64,000 bases of DNA from an unicellular cyanobacterium SU2 (GTDB lineage Bacteria > Cyanobacteriota > Cyanobacteriia > Cyanobacteriales > Microcystaceae). The stretch lies in the NCBI GenBank assembly GCA_002110465.1, contig NEED01000081.1, forward strand, positions 124,001-188,000. The letters run 5' to 3'. The translations under genes and the position numbers were made by a program. Positions 55,611 to 64,000 of the stretch are shown piece after piece. Within the stretch, counting starts at the first letter, position 1; the number at the start of each line of letters is the position of its first letter. Below the pieces are notes generated by a model. It did no database searches and was not told where the DNA came from. It saw only the letters and a list, made by a program, of their open reading frames with translations.

Positions 55611-55832
55611 AAAAATTCAACTTAATTCATGCTCAAGAGTTATTAAAGTTCTCAAAAACTAGATAATCAATCTACCGAGAAAAAACTGATTTACCAGCAA
55701 GTATCTAGACTAACTTAACTAACTAAAAATGAAATCAGTAGCATCTATTTGGTCAGGAGTTACCAATTAATGTTCCATTACTGCTATCTTCATTAATGGT
55801 GTTGTTGCACATTTTTGAGCAAGTTAGCCTTA

Positions 55833-56723
55833 TTATTTAACCAAAGTACACCACACTTGGTCTAAAAGACTCGAAGAAGTCCCATCAAACCATTGAATTT
55901 CTGGATAGGCGCGAAACCAAGTTCTTTGACGCTTAGCAAACTGACGAGTATGTAGAATAATTTCGTGTTTAGCCGTAGCTAAGGAGATTTTTCCCTGAAG
56001 GTATTGTCTAGTTTCAGCATATCCAAGGGTATTCAATAAGGGTAAATTCCAACCGTATTTTTGAACGATTTTTTCTACTTCTTCGACTAATCCCCTGCTG
56101 ATCATCTGTTCAGTTCGTTGTTCAATTCGTTTTTGTAACGCTTCTGGCTCACAATCTAATCCAATTTGCACAATGGGATAAGAGGGAGGATTTTCTCCCT
56201 GTTGCTCAGAAATGGAAAGTCCTGTGACGTAAAATACCTCTAAGGCGCGAAGGGTTCTCACCTGATCATTGGGGTGAATTTTACTGGCTGCAACGGGATC
56301 AACTTGTTTTAACATCATGTAACATTGAGATTGTCCTAAAAAATTGAGTTGCGATCGCAGTTGAGGTTGAGGGGCGACTCTCGGAATCTTTAACCCTCGC
56401 ACAATAGACTTGATATATAAGCCTGTTCCCCCCACCAATAGAGGAGGAGACGAGGGCGAAGCTGACTCAATTAAAGATTGTGCTTGTTCTTGATATTGAG
56501 CTAACGTTAAAGTCTCGGTTGGCTCACAAATATCAATGAGATAATGGGGGACTAACGCTTGTTGCTCTGGAGTTGGTTTAGCAGTTCCAATATCTAATTC
56601 CCGATAAACTTGCCGTGAGTCAGCACTAATAATAAAGGCATTAAGGCGTTGAGCTAATTGACAAGCTAATCCTGATTTGCCTGTAGCCGTTGCACCACAG
56701 ATAACAATTAAAGGGGGTTGCAT
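55833..56723 (-). CDS. miaA: tRNA dimethylallyltransferase
   Basis: It adds a dimethylallyl group to A37 of tRNAs reading UNN codons. The 296-residue protein has the P-loop GATATGKSGLA near residue 10, the ISADSRQVYRELDIGTAKPT substrate motif, LLVGGTGLYIKSI, and the RQFAKRQRTWFR tRNA-binding end. I start at ATG 56723; the in-frame TTG at 56747 is a weaker choice. Length is normal for the family. It stands alone between an intergenic region and a convergent quinone oxidoreductase gene. Confidence 0.96.
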   Translation of the reverse strand: MQPPLIVICGATATGKSGLACQLAQRLNAFIISADSRQVYRELDIGTAKPTPEQQALVPHYLIDICEPTETLTLAQYQEQAQSLIESASPSSPPLLVGGTGLYIKSIVRGLKIPRVAPQPQLRSQLNFLGQSQCYMMLKQVDPVAASKIHPNDQVRTLRALEVFYVTGLSISEQQGENPPSYPIVQIGLDCEPEALQKRIEQRTEQMISRGLVEEVEKIVQKYGWNLPLLNTLGYAETRQYLQGKISLATAKHEIILHTRQFAKRQRTWFRAYPEIQWFDGTSSSLLDQVWCTLVK

Positions 56724-57294
56724 AAACAGTCGAAAGGCATTAATCAACTCAAATAGTATGACAAATTTAGGTGGGGAAAAGTTACTGATGAGTCTTCGGC
56801 TTTGATTTTTGAATGTGATAAATCCACTTTATGACTTACAACCCAATCAAAACAGATTATTGTCTAATTTTTGATATTAAGAGACTGTTTGTGAATAAAA
56901 TCTTAAGACCGTCGGATAGGCGAATAGGAGGGGTCTTTCCACCAATCATAACCTAATTTCGACATAAGGCAACTCATAAAAAAATTGCCCAAATCTGGAA
57001 TATACAACCCTGATTCTATCTTGAAAAAAATTATAACTGAATCTATTCCAAACTCAGATAATCATAGATCATTCAACCCTTTTCCATCCCACCAAATACC
57101 TAAACTTATCTTTAATTTTTGTTAACAAACAGTCCCTAAGCTTAGGTTTCATCACTTATTAGGAAAAAGTTCCCGAAAATATCCTGCAATCTTGTGCTTT
57201 TTTTTGCTTAAATTAGGGAAACCTAAGATTAACAAAAGGATTATTGTAAGAAGTCCTAGAGAAATCCCACTTATCATTTCATTGAGAAGTTATC
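56724..57294. other. Gene-free stretch between miaA and the sigma-factor gene
   Basis: About 570 bases, AT-rich, without a gene. It should contain the promoters of both divergent genes and a long leader of the sigma gene. No repeat recognised. Confidence 0.45.
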
Positions 57295-58560
57295 ATGTCA
57301 GCTCAATCACTCTATACCAAAACTGATAAGCTATATCCCTTATTGTCATCTGACTTGAATCATCCAACAACCGATCTTCTTGATAAAGTCTCTCAGTTAG
57401 AAAATAAACAGGATAATTCGTTGGATTTAGAATTAGAAGAGTTAGAAATTCCCGATGTTGAAAGAAACCATTATCGAGCCGTTACGGATTTAGTGCGATT
57501 ATATCTCCAAGATATTGGTCGTGTTCCTCTGTTGAAAAAAGATGAAGAAGTTTCCAACGCGCAACAAGTCCAAAACTACGTTGAGTTACTCGAAATACGT
57601 GATAAGGCTGCCCAAGAAGGGGATCGTGTGATTCAGGGATTGATTGAGGTGGTTGAGATAGGCGATCGCCTATCTTCTAATTTAGGACATCGTCCATCTT
57701 GGAACCGTTGGGCCGCACAAACTCAATTATCTGTCGTGGCATTAAAAGACATTCTCTGTCAGGGAAAAAAACGTTGGGGAGAACTGGCAAGCTTAGAGCC
57801 AGAAATAATAGAAGAAATTGAGAAAAGGGGTATTGAAGCCAAAGAACAGATGATTAAGGCTAATTTGCGCCTAGTGGTTTCAGTGGCCAAAAAATACCAA
57901 CGTCGAGGGCTAGAATTACTCGACCTAATTCAAGAAGGAACCCTAGGATTAGAAAGAGCCGTCGAAAAGTTTGACCCAACCAAGGGCTATCGCTTCAGCA
58001 CCTATGCCTATTGGTGGATTCGTCAAGGCATTACTAGGGCAATTTCTACCCAAAGCCGCATTATTCGTCTTCCGGTTCATGTCACGGAAAAGCTTAATAA
58101 AATTAAACGAGTACAACGGCAACTTTCCCAAGCCAAAGGACGTAAAGCGACGGTTGAGGAAATTTCCCAAGAATTAGATATGAGTGCGGAGCAAATTCGG
58201 GAAGTATTGACGCAAATTCCCCGTTCTGTCTCTTTAGAAGTTAAAGTTGGCAAAGAAAAGGATACCGAGTTAGTCGATTTACTAGAAACCGAATGTCAGT
58301 CCCCTGAAGAAAGTTTGGTCAGTGAATCCTTACGGAAAGATTTACAAACCCTTCTCGAAGATTTAACTGATCGAGAGCAGGCAGTCATTAAACTACGCTA
58401 TGGTTTTGAAGATGGAATTTCCTATTCTCTGGCTGAGATCGGAAGAACATTAGACTTATCGCGGGAGCGAGTTCGTCAAATTGAAGCTAAAGCGTTACAG
58501 AAGTTGCGTCAACCTCGACGACGGGATCAAATCCGTGATTATTTTGAGGCGTTAAGTTAA
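57295..58560 (+). CDS. sigC: Group 2 RNA polymerase sigma factor (SigC-like)
   Basis: The 421-residue protein has an acidic N-terminus, region 1.2 (DLVRLYLQDIGRVPLL), a spacer with LGHRPSWNRWAAQTQLS, region 2 (ANLRLVVSVAKKYQRRGLELLDLIQEG; FDPTKGYRFSTYAYWWIRQ), region 3 and region 4 with the HTH (YSLAEIGRTLDLSRERVRQIEAKAL). The lack of the long acidic region 1.1 and the length mark it as a non-essential, group 2 factor. The spacer with LGHRPSW resembles SigC, which serves stationary and heat-stress survival in Synechocystis; the subtype is less sure than the family. Confidence 0.93.
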   Translation: MSAQSLYTKTDKLYPLLSSDLNHPTTDLLDKVSQLENKQDNSLDLELEELEIPDVERNHYRAVTDLVRLYLQDIGRVPLLKKDEEVSNAQQVQNYVELLEIRDKAAQEGDRVIQGLIEVVEIGDRLSSNLGHRPSWNRWAAQTQLSVVALKDILCQGKKRWGELASLEPEIIEEIEKRGIEAKEQMIKANLRLVVSVAKKYQRRGLELLDLIQEGTLGLERAVEKFDPTKGYRFSTYAYWWIRQGITRAISTQSRIIRLPVHVTEKLNKIKRVQRQLSQAKGRKATVEEISQELDMSAEQIREVLTQIPRSVSLEVKVGKEKDTELVDLLETECQSPEESLVSESLRKDLQTLLEDLTDREQAVIKLRYGFEDGISYSLAEIGRTLDLSRERVRQIEAKALQKLRQPRRRDQIRDYFEALS

Positions 58561-58571
58561 GAAACTATCCT

Positions 58572-58988
58572 CTAATTGCCACTAATATGAACAACAATTT
58601 CCCGTTGATGACTACGTTGACGGTGTTCCCAAAGATAAATTCCTTGCCACGTTCCTAACACTAATCGACCTTGACTAATCGGAATTTGTTCAGAGGTTTT
58701 CGTTAACGCTGAACGAATATGAGCCGGCATATCATCGGGACCTTCGGTACTATGAACATAACGTCCTGATTCAGGGACTAATTGGGCAAAGAAGTTTGAT
58801 AAATCGACTAAAACATCAGGATCAGCATTTTCTTGAATCACTAACGAGGCTGAGGTATGGCGCACAAAAATGGTGCATAGTCCTGTTTTAATTCTAGACT
58901 CAGCAACCATCCCTTGTACCTCACGAGTAATTCGATGAAAATCCTTTCCTCTTGTGGAAATCGAGAAAGTTGTTTGATAATGATTCAT
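58572..58988 (-). CDS. YjbQ/UPF0047-family protein
   Basis: The 138-residue protein matches the YjbQ family (secondary thiamine-phosphate synthase): TGLCTIFVRHTSASLVIQEN, DMPAHIRSALT and LGTWQGIYLWEHRQRSHQRE are its conserved stretches, with histidines that bind a metal. The family can rescue thiamine auxotrophy, but its true role is uncertain. It is convergent with the sigma-factor gene, 11 bases apart, and on the same strand as prs. Confidence 0.92.
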   Translation of the reverse strand: MNHYQTTFSISTRGKDFHRITREVQGMVAESRIKTGLCTIFVRHTSASLVIQENADPDVLVDLSNFFAQLVPESGRYVHSTEGPDDMPAHIRSALTKTSEQIPISQGRLVLGTWQGIYLWEHRQRSHQREIVVHISGN

Positions 58989-59025
58989 GGAATACTAAGT
59001 AGTTGAACAAAAGTCAAGATAAGGC

Positions 59026-59044
59026 AACAGGGAACAGGGAACAG
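59026..59044. repeat. Heptameric repeat after prs
   Basis: AACAGGG occurs twice and a partial third time between yjbQ and prs. The complement GAACAGG family recurs near 35613-35641 and 61386-61406. Confidence 0.65.
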
Positions 59045-59087
59045 TTATCAGTTACCTATTCCCCATTATCACGTAAATAACAAAAAA

Positions 59088-60080
59088 CTAGCGGAACATA
59101 CTACTAACGGAAGTATCTTCATGGATACGCCAGATAGCCTCACCAATTAAGTTAGCAACCGAGAGAACTGTTAATTGTTTAAAACGATGTTCTTCGGGAA
59201 CAGGAATAGTATTAGTTACAATGACTTCCTCTAACATTCCACTCGATAATCGAGAGATAGCAGGTTCGGAGAAAACAGCATGAGTAGCACAAGCATAAAC
59301 CTGTCTTGCGCCTTCTTTGCGTAACAGTCTAGCCCCTTCTAAAATTGTTCCTGCCGTATCGATCATATCATCGACCAAAACAGCCGTTTTTCCTTGGACA
59401 TCCCCAATTAAATTCAACACTTCAGCCACATTATGAGCCTGACGGCGTTTATCAATAATTGCTAAGGGGGCTCCATTAAGTTTTTTAGCAAAGGCCCGAG
59501 CCCTGGCGACTCCTCCGACATCAGGGGAGACAACCACTAAATCAGAAAGCTGTTTACCCGCCAAATAATCAACGATAACCGGAGATCCGTAAACGTGATC
59601 AAACGGAATGTCAAAATAACCTTGTATTTGGGCTGAATGTAAATCCATGGCCAATACCCGTTGGGCCCCAGCCTCTGTGATTAAATTAGCTACCAGTTTA
59701 GCGGTAATCGATTCCCGTCCGGCGGTTTTACGATCTGCCCGTCCATAGGCATAATAGGGAATAACGGCGGTAATTTGCCGCGCTGATGCCCGACGACAAG
59801 CATCAATCATAATCAGTAATTCCATGAAGTGATCATTCACCGGATGAGAACAAGGCTGAATCAGATAAACATCACATCCTCGAATAGATTCTTGAATTTG
59901 AACATAGAGTTCCCCATCGGCGAATTTTTTACGGATCATCGGGCCAATATCCATCCCCAAATAACGGGCAACCTCTTGGGCAAGGGGAATGTTAGCAGAC
60001 CCTGAAAAAAGGCTTAGGCGATTGTTTTCCGACAGTGGTGGCACTGTGGGATTTAACGTTAATATAGGAGTGTGACTCAC
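59088..60080 (-). CDS. prs: Ribose-phosphate pyrophosphokinase (PRPP synthetase)
   Basis: It makes PRPP from ribose 5-phosphate and ATP for nucleotide, histidine and tryptophan synthesis. The 330-residue protein has FADGELYVQI, the catalytic and divalent-ion motif DLHSAQIQGYFDIPFDH near residue 145, YYAYGRADRKTAGRE and the PRPP-binding loop VLVDDMIDTAGTI near 235. I use GTG 60080, which gives a first residue close to cyanobacterial relatives and an AAGAG in front; a TTG at 60101 adds seven residues without a ribosome site. Confidence 0.95.
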   Translation of the reverse strand: MSHTPILTLNPTVPPLSENNRLSLFSGSANIPLAQEVARYLGMDIGPMIRKKFADGELYVQIQESIRGCDVYLIQPCSHPVNDHFMELLIMIDACRRASARQITAVIPYYAYGRADRKTAGRESITAKLVANLITEAGAQRVLAMDLHSAQIQGYFDIPFDHVYGSPVIVDYLAGKQLSDLVVVSPDVGGVARARAFAKKLNGAPLAIIDKRRQAHNVAEVLNLIGDVQGKTAVLVDDMIDTAGTILEGARLLRKEGARQVYACATHAVFSEPAISRLSSGMLEEVIVTNTIPVPEEHRFKQLTVLSVANLIGEAIWRIHEDTSVSSMFR

Positions 60081-60356
60081 AGCAGACTCTTGTCCCTTCA
60101 ACTTATGGCAACTCTATCATCTCAGGTTTTTTGGTTGCCTGAGTAGATTTTCTTCTTTCTTATGATCATATCGAATGCTTTCTTTGATAGATATACATAC
60201 ACAGATATTTTTTAGACTTGGGAATTTTAGGGAATCTTTCTAAGAAGTTGGCAAACTAATGAGACAATGAAGGAAGCTTATTTTTATTGTTCCCTACACT
60301 TAAACAAAACTGAACGGTTATTAGAAAATTTAAAAGGTATTTTTTTGATTAATGAA

Positions 60357-61034
60357 ATGACGACATTATTGATTACAGGAACAGATACAGAAGTAGGTAA
60401 AACTATTGTTACGGCTGCTTTAGGGGCTTATTGGCAAAAGTATCATTCTCATCAACCTTTAGGCTTAATGAAACTATTGCAAACAGGGGAAGGGGATCAT
60501 CAATATTATCAACGGTTGTTTGCTGATTCAGAAATAATACAAGTGGTTAATCCATTGTGTTTTGATACTCCTGTTGCCCCACCTATTGCAGCCCAACACG
60601 AAGGACGAGCAATTCCTTTAGAAGAAGTCTGGCAGGCGTTAGTGTCTCTACAGCAAAAGTCTGATTTTGTTTTAGTTGAAGGGTTAGGAGGGTTGGGATC
60701 TCCAGTCACTTGGGAGTTAACTGTCGCTGATTTGGCAGGAGAATGGCGATTACCAACGGTTTTGGTGGTTCCGGTGAAGTTAGGAGCGATCGCCCAGGCA
60801 GTGGCCAATGTCGCCTTAGCTCGTCAATACAATGTTAAACTCAAGGGGATTATTTTGGCCTGTTCTCATCCTATTTCTAAACACGAATTAACCGATTGGG
60901 TTCCTATGGAGTTAATTCAAAAATTAACGGGAGTTCAGGTACTAGGAACTGTTCCTTATTTATCAGGTATAGATAATTTAGAAGAGTTAGCTCAGGTTGC
61001 TTCTAATTTAGATTTAGAAGAATTATTTCCCTAA
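60357..61034 (+). CDS. bioD: Dethiobiotin synthetase
   Basis: It closes the ureido ring of dethiobiotin with carbon dioxide and ATP, the penultimate step of biotin synthesis. The 225-residue protein has the P-loop LLITGTDTEVGKTIVTAAL, MKLLQTGEGDH with the substrate lysine region, VLVEGLGGLGSP and GIILACSHP. ATG 60357 is chosen; an in-frame ATG at 60267 would add 30 residues unlike the family. No other biotin gene is adjacent. Confidence 0.93.
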   Translation: MTTLLITGTDTEVGKTIVTAALGAYWQKYHSHQPLGLMKLLQTGEGDHQYYQRLFADSEIIQVVNPLCFDTPVAPPIAAQHEGRAIPLEEVWQALVSLQQKSDFVLVEGLGGLGSPVTWELTVADLAGEWRLPTVLVVPVKLGAIAQAVANVALARQYNVKLKGIILACSHPISKHELTDWVPMELIQKLTGVQVLGTVPYLSGIDNLEELAQVASNLDLEELFP

Positions 61035-61485
61035 GAAAAAGGGAACAAATAAAAGGGGTTCTAGACAATAGACTTAATTCTCGAAAAACTAAATTTTAGG
61101 TAGTTGAGGCAACTTTTGTTAATATGGGTGAACTGTTGAGAGTTTAAGTATATTTTGAAGTTAAATCTCCTTTTTTATCTTCCTTAAGTGATGGTTAAGT
61201 CAGGGTAAACGCATCTAAATCAAGTTGACATATGATGATTTTTATGTCTAAAGTTTTTACCTAAAAAGATGTTATATTTATCTAGATTTTTTCCCAACCC
61301 ATACAACCTGCTTTAAGAAAAGCAGAGTTTTTTTATTCCTATTTTAAGTCAATTATAGCAGTCGCCAAAACGGTTAGGACATTTTCCTGTTCCCTGTTCC
61401 CTGTTCCCTTGAAACAATAGTTTAGGATGTCCTAAGCAACCTGGCGGTTGCTATAAAACACAGTTTTTAGCTAGTTGATATACAG
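61035..61485. other. Gene-free stretch with a MITE-like element
   Basis: About 450 bases. It contains the inverted-repeat element at 61353-61456 and no gene. A TTGACA occurs near 61224. Confidence 0.45.
61353..61456. mobile_element. MITE-like element with inverted ends
   Basis: About 104 bases. The left end TTATAGCAGTCGCC and the inner TTAGGACAT match, inverted, the right side ATGTCCTAA and GGCGGTTGCTATAA. The middle holds three CCTGTTC heptamers (61386-61406). It encodes nothing and is next to the ISAs1 remnant, of which it could be a non-autonomous relative. Confidence 0.55.
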
Positions 61486-61824
61486 TTAACTAGCGGAAGA
61501 TGCTAAAATTTGAGTGAGATAATCATTATCCATTGAAGCTTTATAACGTTTCATTTTTAGACTTCCTTTAAAACTTTTTTCCTGTTTCAGTAAGTTGAGA
61601 GCTAAACGACGTAATAAGGCAAAGTTCTCAGGAGCATTATCTTTACGAATTCGACTTTTATCTTCGGAAAATGTCACATCTAATGTCCAATGTAAACTAT
61701 CTCTTGGTGCGCATTCCCTTGCGTCTTTCGCCATAGTAGTTAATAAGGATAAACTAATAATGAAAAGCTTAGGTAAAAAACTTACTTTTTGAAATGTTTC
61801 TTTAGCCAGGGATTTGAATGACAT
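61486..61824 (-). pseudogene. C-terminal remnant of an ISAs1-family transposase
   Basis: The frame of 112 codons has, from about residue 20, the end of an ISAs1-type DDE transposase: LFIISLS..., SLHWTLDVTFSEDKSRIRKD with the catalytic region, NAPENFALLRRLALNLLKQE and SLKMKRYKASMDNDYLTQIL. Full transposases have about 370 residues and a complete HWxIEN motif; here that motif is replaced by APRD and the N-terminal two thirds are missing. It is a decayed insertion sequence without an obvious active partner in the window. Confidence 0.8.
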
Positions 61825-62163
61825 GATTATTTTCCTTATTCCTTATTATCAGGACTTTTTGGCTAAAATTAGCAATCTGTCAAGGAGAGTCGCTAATGAT
61901 AGTTAAAATTGTAAGAAATCGTTTTAACATAAAAAAAAGAAATAATCAAACTTTATTTTTTACTTTGCATTGCCAGATTTTATGACTAGATTATGAAATC
62001 CCTTAAAGGAAAGTTAGTATTTTGCTAATTAACTTAAAACATCAGGTCTTACAAGAATTTTTTGATCAAGGAATTTAAACAGCTATTTTTTTGCTATAAT
62101 GATAGCGTAATTTTTCTTAAACTATCAAAAAAATTCCCAAAAATTTTATCAAAAAAAATAACT
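61825..62163. other. Gene-free stretch before argS
   Basis: About 340 AT-rich bases. A 34-codon in-frame extension of argS from 62062 is present but shows no family pattern, so it is treated as leader. No terminator or tRNA-like fold recognised. Confidence 0.45.
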
Positions 62164-63921
62164 ATGACTTCTATTAACGAACAATTAACTGAGCATTTTA
62201 GTCAAGCATTAGTTGACGCTTTTGGATCTGATTTTGCTGAGGTTTCACCGTTAGTTGTTCCGGCAAGTAATCCTAAGTTTGGCGACTATCAATGTAATAT
62301 TGCCTTATCTTTGGCTAAAAAGTTAGGGGAGAAGCCGAGGAATATTGCTCAAAAAATTGTTGACAATTTATCCCTAGAAGAACTAGGAGAAATCCCAACT
62401 ATTGCAGGTCCAGGATTTATTAATATTAAACTGAAAACCAATTATGTAGAAACTCAACTAAAATTAAGTCAAACTAATCCCCGCTTAGCCATAGAAAAAG
62501 CTGATCCATCTCAGAAAGTAATTGTTGATTTTTCTAGTCCTAATATTGCTAAAGAAATGCACGTTGGACATTTACGATCTACTATTATTGGGGATTGTAT
62601 TGCCCGAATCTTAGAGTTTCGAGGTCATGAGGTGTTACGTCTCAATCATGTGGGAGATTGGGGGACACAATTTGGGATGTTAATTGCTTATCTAAAAGAA
62701 GTTTATCCTGATGCTTTGACCACAGCAGATGTTTTAGAAATAGGAGATTTAGTTGCCTTTTATAAACAAGCTAAACAACGCTTTGATGAAGACGAAACTT
62801 TTAAAGAAACTGCTAGAAATCAGGTTGTTAAACTACAAGCAGGTGACGAAGTAACTCGTCGTGCTTGGCAATTATTATGTGATCAATCTCGTCGAGAGTT
62901 TCAAATAATTTACGATATTTTAGATATTAAATTAACCGAACGTGGAGAGTCTTTTTATAATCCTTTTTTAGAAAATATTGTTAAAGATTTAGACAAACAA
63001 GGATTACTTGAAGAAGATGCAGGAGCCCAATGTGTTTTTCTAGAGGGATTTACTAATAAAGCAGGTGATCCCTTACCCTTAATTGTTCAAAAATCTGATG
63101 GGGGTTATAACTATGCGACAACAGATTTAGCTGCTTTGAAATATCGTATTCAAGAAGATCAAGCAGAGCGAATTATTTATGTTACTGATGCCGGACAAAC
63201 TAACCATTTTGCCCAAGTTTTTCAAGTTGCTAAAAAGGCAAAAATTATTTCTGATAATGTGGAAGTTATTCATGTTCCTTTTGGTTTAGTTAAAGGAGAA
63301 GATGGCAAAAAATTAAAAACTCGTTCAGGAACTACTATTAAATTACGAGACTTATTAGATGAAGCCGTAAATTATGCACGTCAAGATCTCGAAAAAAGAC
63401 TAAAAGAAGAACAAAGAAAAGAATCTCAGGAGTTCATTGATAACGTCTCTCAAGTGGTAGGAATTAGTGCAGTTAAATATGCAGATTTAAGCCAAAACCG
63501 CAACAGTGATTATATCTTTAGTTACAATAAGATGTTAGCTTTACAAGGAAACACAGCCCCTTATATGCTCTATGCTTATGCTAGGATACAAAGTATTAGT
63601 CGGGAGGGAAATATTGATTTTAAGCAGTTAGGTAAAAAAGCTCAAATTATCCTTAAAGAAGAAACAGAAATAGAATTAGGAAAATATTTATTACAATTTA
63701 GTGAAGCCATCGAAGAAGTTGAAAATACCTTACTTCCTAACCGTCTGTGCGATTACTTATACGAATTAAGCAAAAAATTTAATCGATTTTATGAAAATTG
63801 TCCTGTACTTAAATCAGAAGAACCCTTGAAAACATCTCGTTTGCTGCTGTGTCACTTAACCGCAAGAACCCTTAATTTAGGATTATCTTTATTAGGAATT
63901 TCTGTTTTAGAAAGAATGTAG
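62164..63921 (+). CDS. argS: Arginyl-tRNA synthetase
   Basis: It charges tRNA-Arg. The 585-residue protein starts at ATG 62164 with the N-terminal additional domain ([30 protein letters not shown]). The HIGH-type motif is [16 protein letters not shown] near residue 122; the KMSK region is replaced by [18 protein letters not shown], as in many ArgRS. The C-terminal anticodon-binding domain ends with [21 protein letters not shown]. Length is normal. The window ends 79 bases after the stop with nothing recognised. Confidence 0.97.
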   Translation: MTSINEQLTEHFSQALVDAFGSDFAEVSPLVVPASNPKFGDYQCNIALSLAKKLGEKPRNIAQKIVDNLSLEELGEIPTIAGPGFINIKLKTNYVETQLKLSQTNPRLAIEKADPSQKVIVDFSSPNIAKEMHVGHLRSTIIGDCIARILEFRGHEVLRLNHVGDWGTQFGMLIAYLKEVYPDALTTADVLEIGDLVAFYKQAKQRFDEDETFKETARNQVVKLQAGDEVTRRAWQLLCDQSRREFQIIYDILDIKLTERGESFYNPFLENIVKDLDKQGLLEEDAGAQCVFLEGFTNKAGDPLPLIVQKSDGGYNYATTDLAALKYRIQEDQAERIIYVTDAGQTNHFAQVFQVAKKAKIISDNVEVIHVPFGLVKGEDGKKLKTRSGTTIKLRDLLDEAVNYARQDLEKRLKEEQRKESQEFIDNVSQVVGISAVKYADLSQNRNSDYIFSYNKMLALQGNTAPYMLYAYARIQSISREGNIDFKQLGKKAQIILKEETEIELGKYLLQFSEAIEEVENTLLPNRLCDYLYELSKKFNRFYENCPVLKSEEPLKTSRLLLCHLTARTLNLGLSLLGISVLERM

Positions 63922-64000
63922 GTATTGAAAAATTTTTTCTTAACTTAAATAACTGCCAAAGAAAAGCAGGTGGGTAAGTAGGTAGGAATAATTAGAATCA

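Noticed and set aside
62062-62163. 34-codon N-terminal extension of argS
   Set aside because: Rich in lysine and phenylalanine from AT-rich DNA; ArgRS proteins start near the chosen ATG.

Overview
The window looks like chromosome from a unicellular, low-GC cyanobacterium. The palindrome GCGATCGC (HIP1) recurs inside and between genes. Several gene families are typical of cyanobacteria: BicA, DUF1816, the DUF3038/DUF4335 pair, Uma2-type proteins and a SigC-like group 2 sigma factor. MenD serves phylloquinone synthesis. A Cyanothece/Rippkaea/Crocosphaera-like host is my inference, not a database result. I saw no rRNA, tRNA, CRISPR array or prophage.

Layout. 1-8.6 kb: end of an MscS channel gene, then peptide deformylase, a sulfite-oxidase-like enzyme, gluconokinase, a DHH phosphoesterase, a VOC protein, a CrtI/RetSat-like oxidoreductase, an RlmB-type methylase and a DUF1816 protein. 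8.6-16.3 kb: a cation/proton antiporter, a PsiE-like protein and BicA on the minus strand, then a secreted cysteine-rich thioredoxin with CcdA on the plus strand. This block is bracketed by two direct copies of a structured repeat. 16.3-30.7 kb: galE with two small genes, ppsA, a Uma2 gene, menD, speD, DUF4335/DUF3038, apt and metH. 30.7-36 kb is the most mobile part: a REP-associated transposase (RAYT) enclosed by palindromic REP arrays, two prepilin genes, an orphan ribbon-helix-helix antitoxin, a JmjC-like cupin gene and MITE-like repeats. 36-50 kb: an RNA methyltransferase/2'-5' ligase pair, a YciI protein, a potassium channel, a GNAT enzyme, two linked hybrid histidine kinases, an SDR, cysS, a PEP-CTERM remnant, ctaB and ctaA. 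50-64 kb: a third prepilin, a TPR protein, an EcsC/TerB-like protein, a quinone oxidoreductase, miaA, the sigma factor, yjbQ, prs, bioD, an ISAs1 remnant and argS.

Most genes are housekeeping or metabolic. Functional links I would draw are: BicA with the antiporter (sodium-driven bicarbonate uptake), thioredoxin with CcdA (electron delivery to the lumen/periplasm), ctaB with ctaA (heme o then heme a), and the two sensor kinases (a likely phosphorelay).

The most interesting non-genic content is the REP/RAYT system, whose palindromes follow a GTAG tetranucleotide and leave the transposase gene no other upstream space. Also notable are the structured repeat pair around the bicA/ccdA block with a divergent consensus-like promoter and a 54-codon frame, the inverted repeats around the antitoxin/cupin segment, and heptameric repeats sitting at gene ends.
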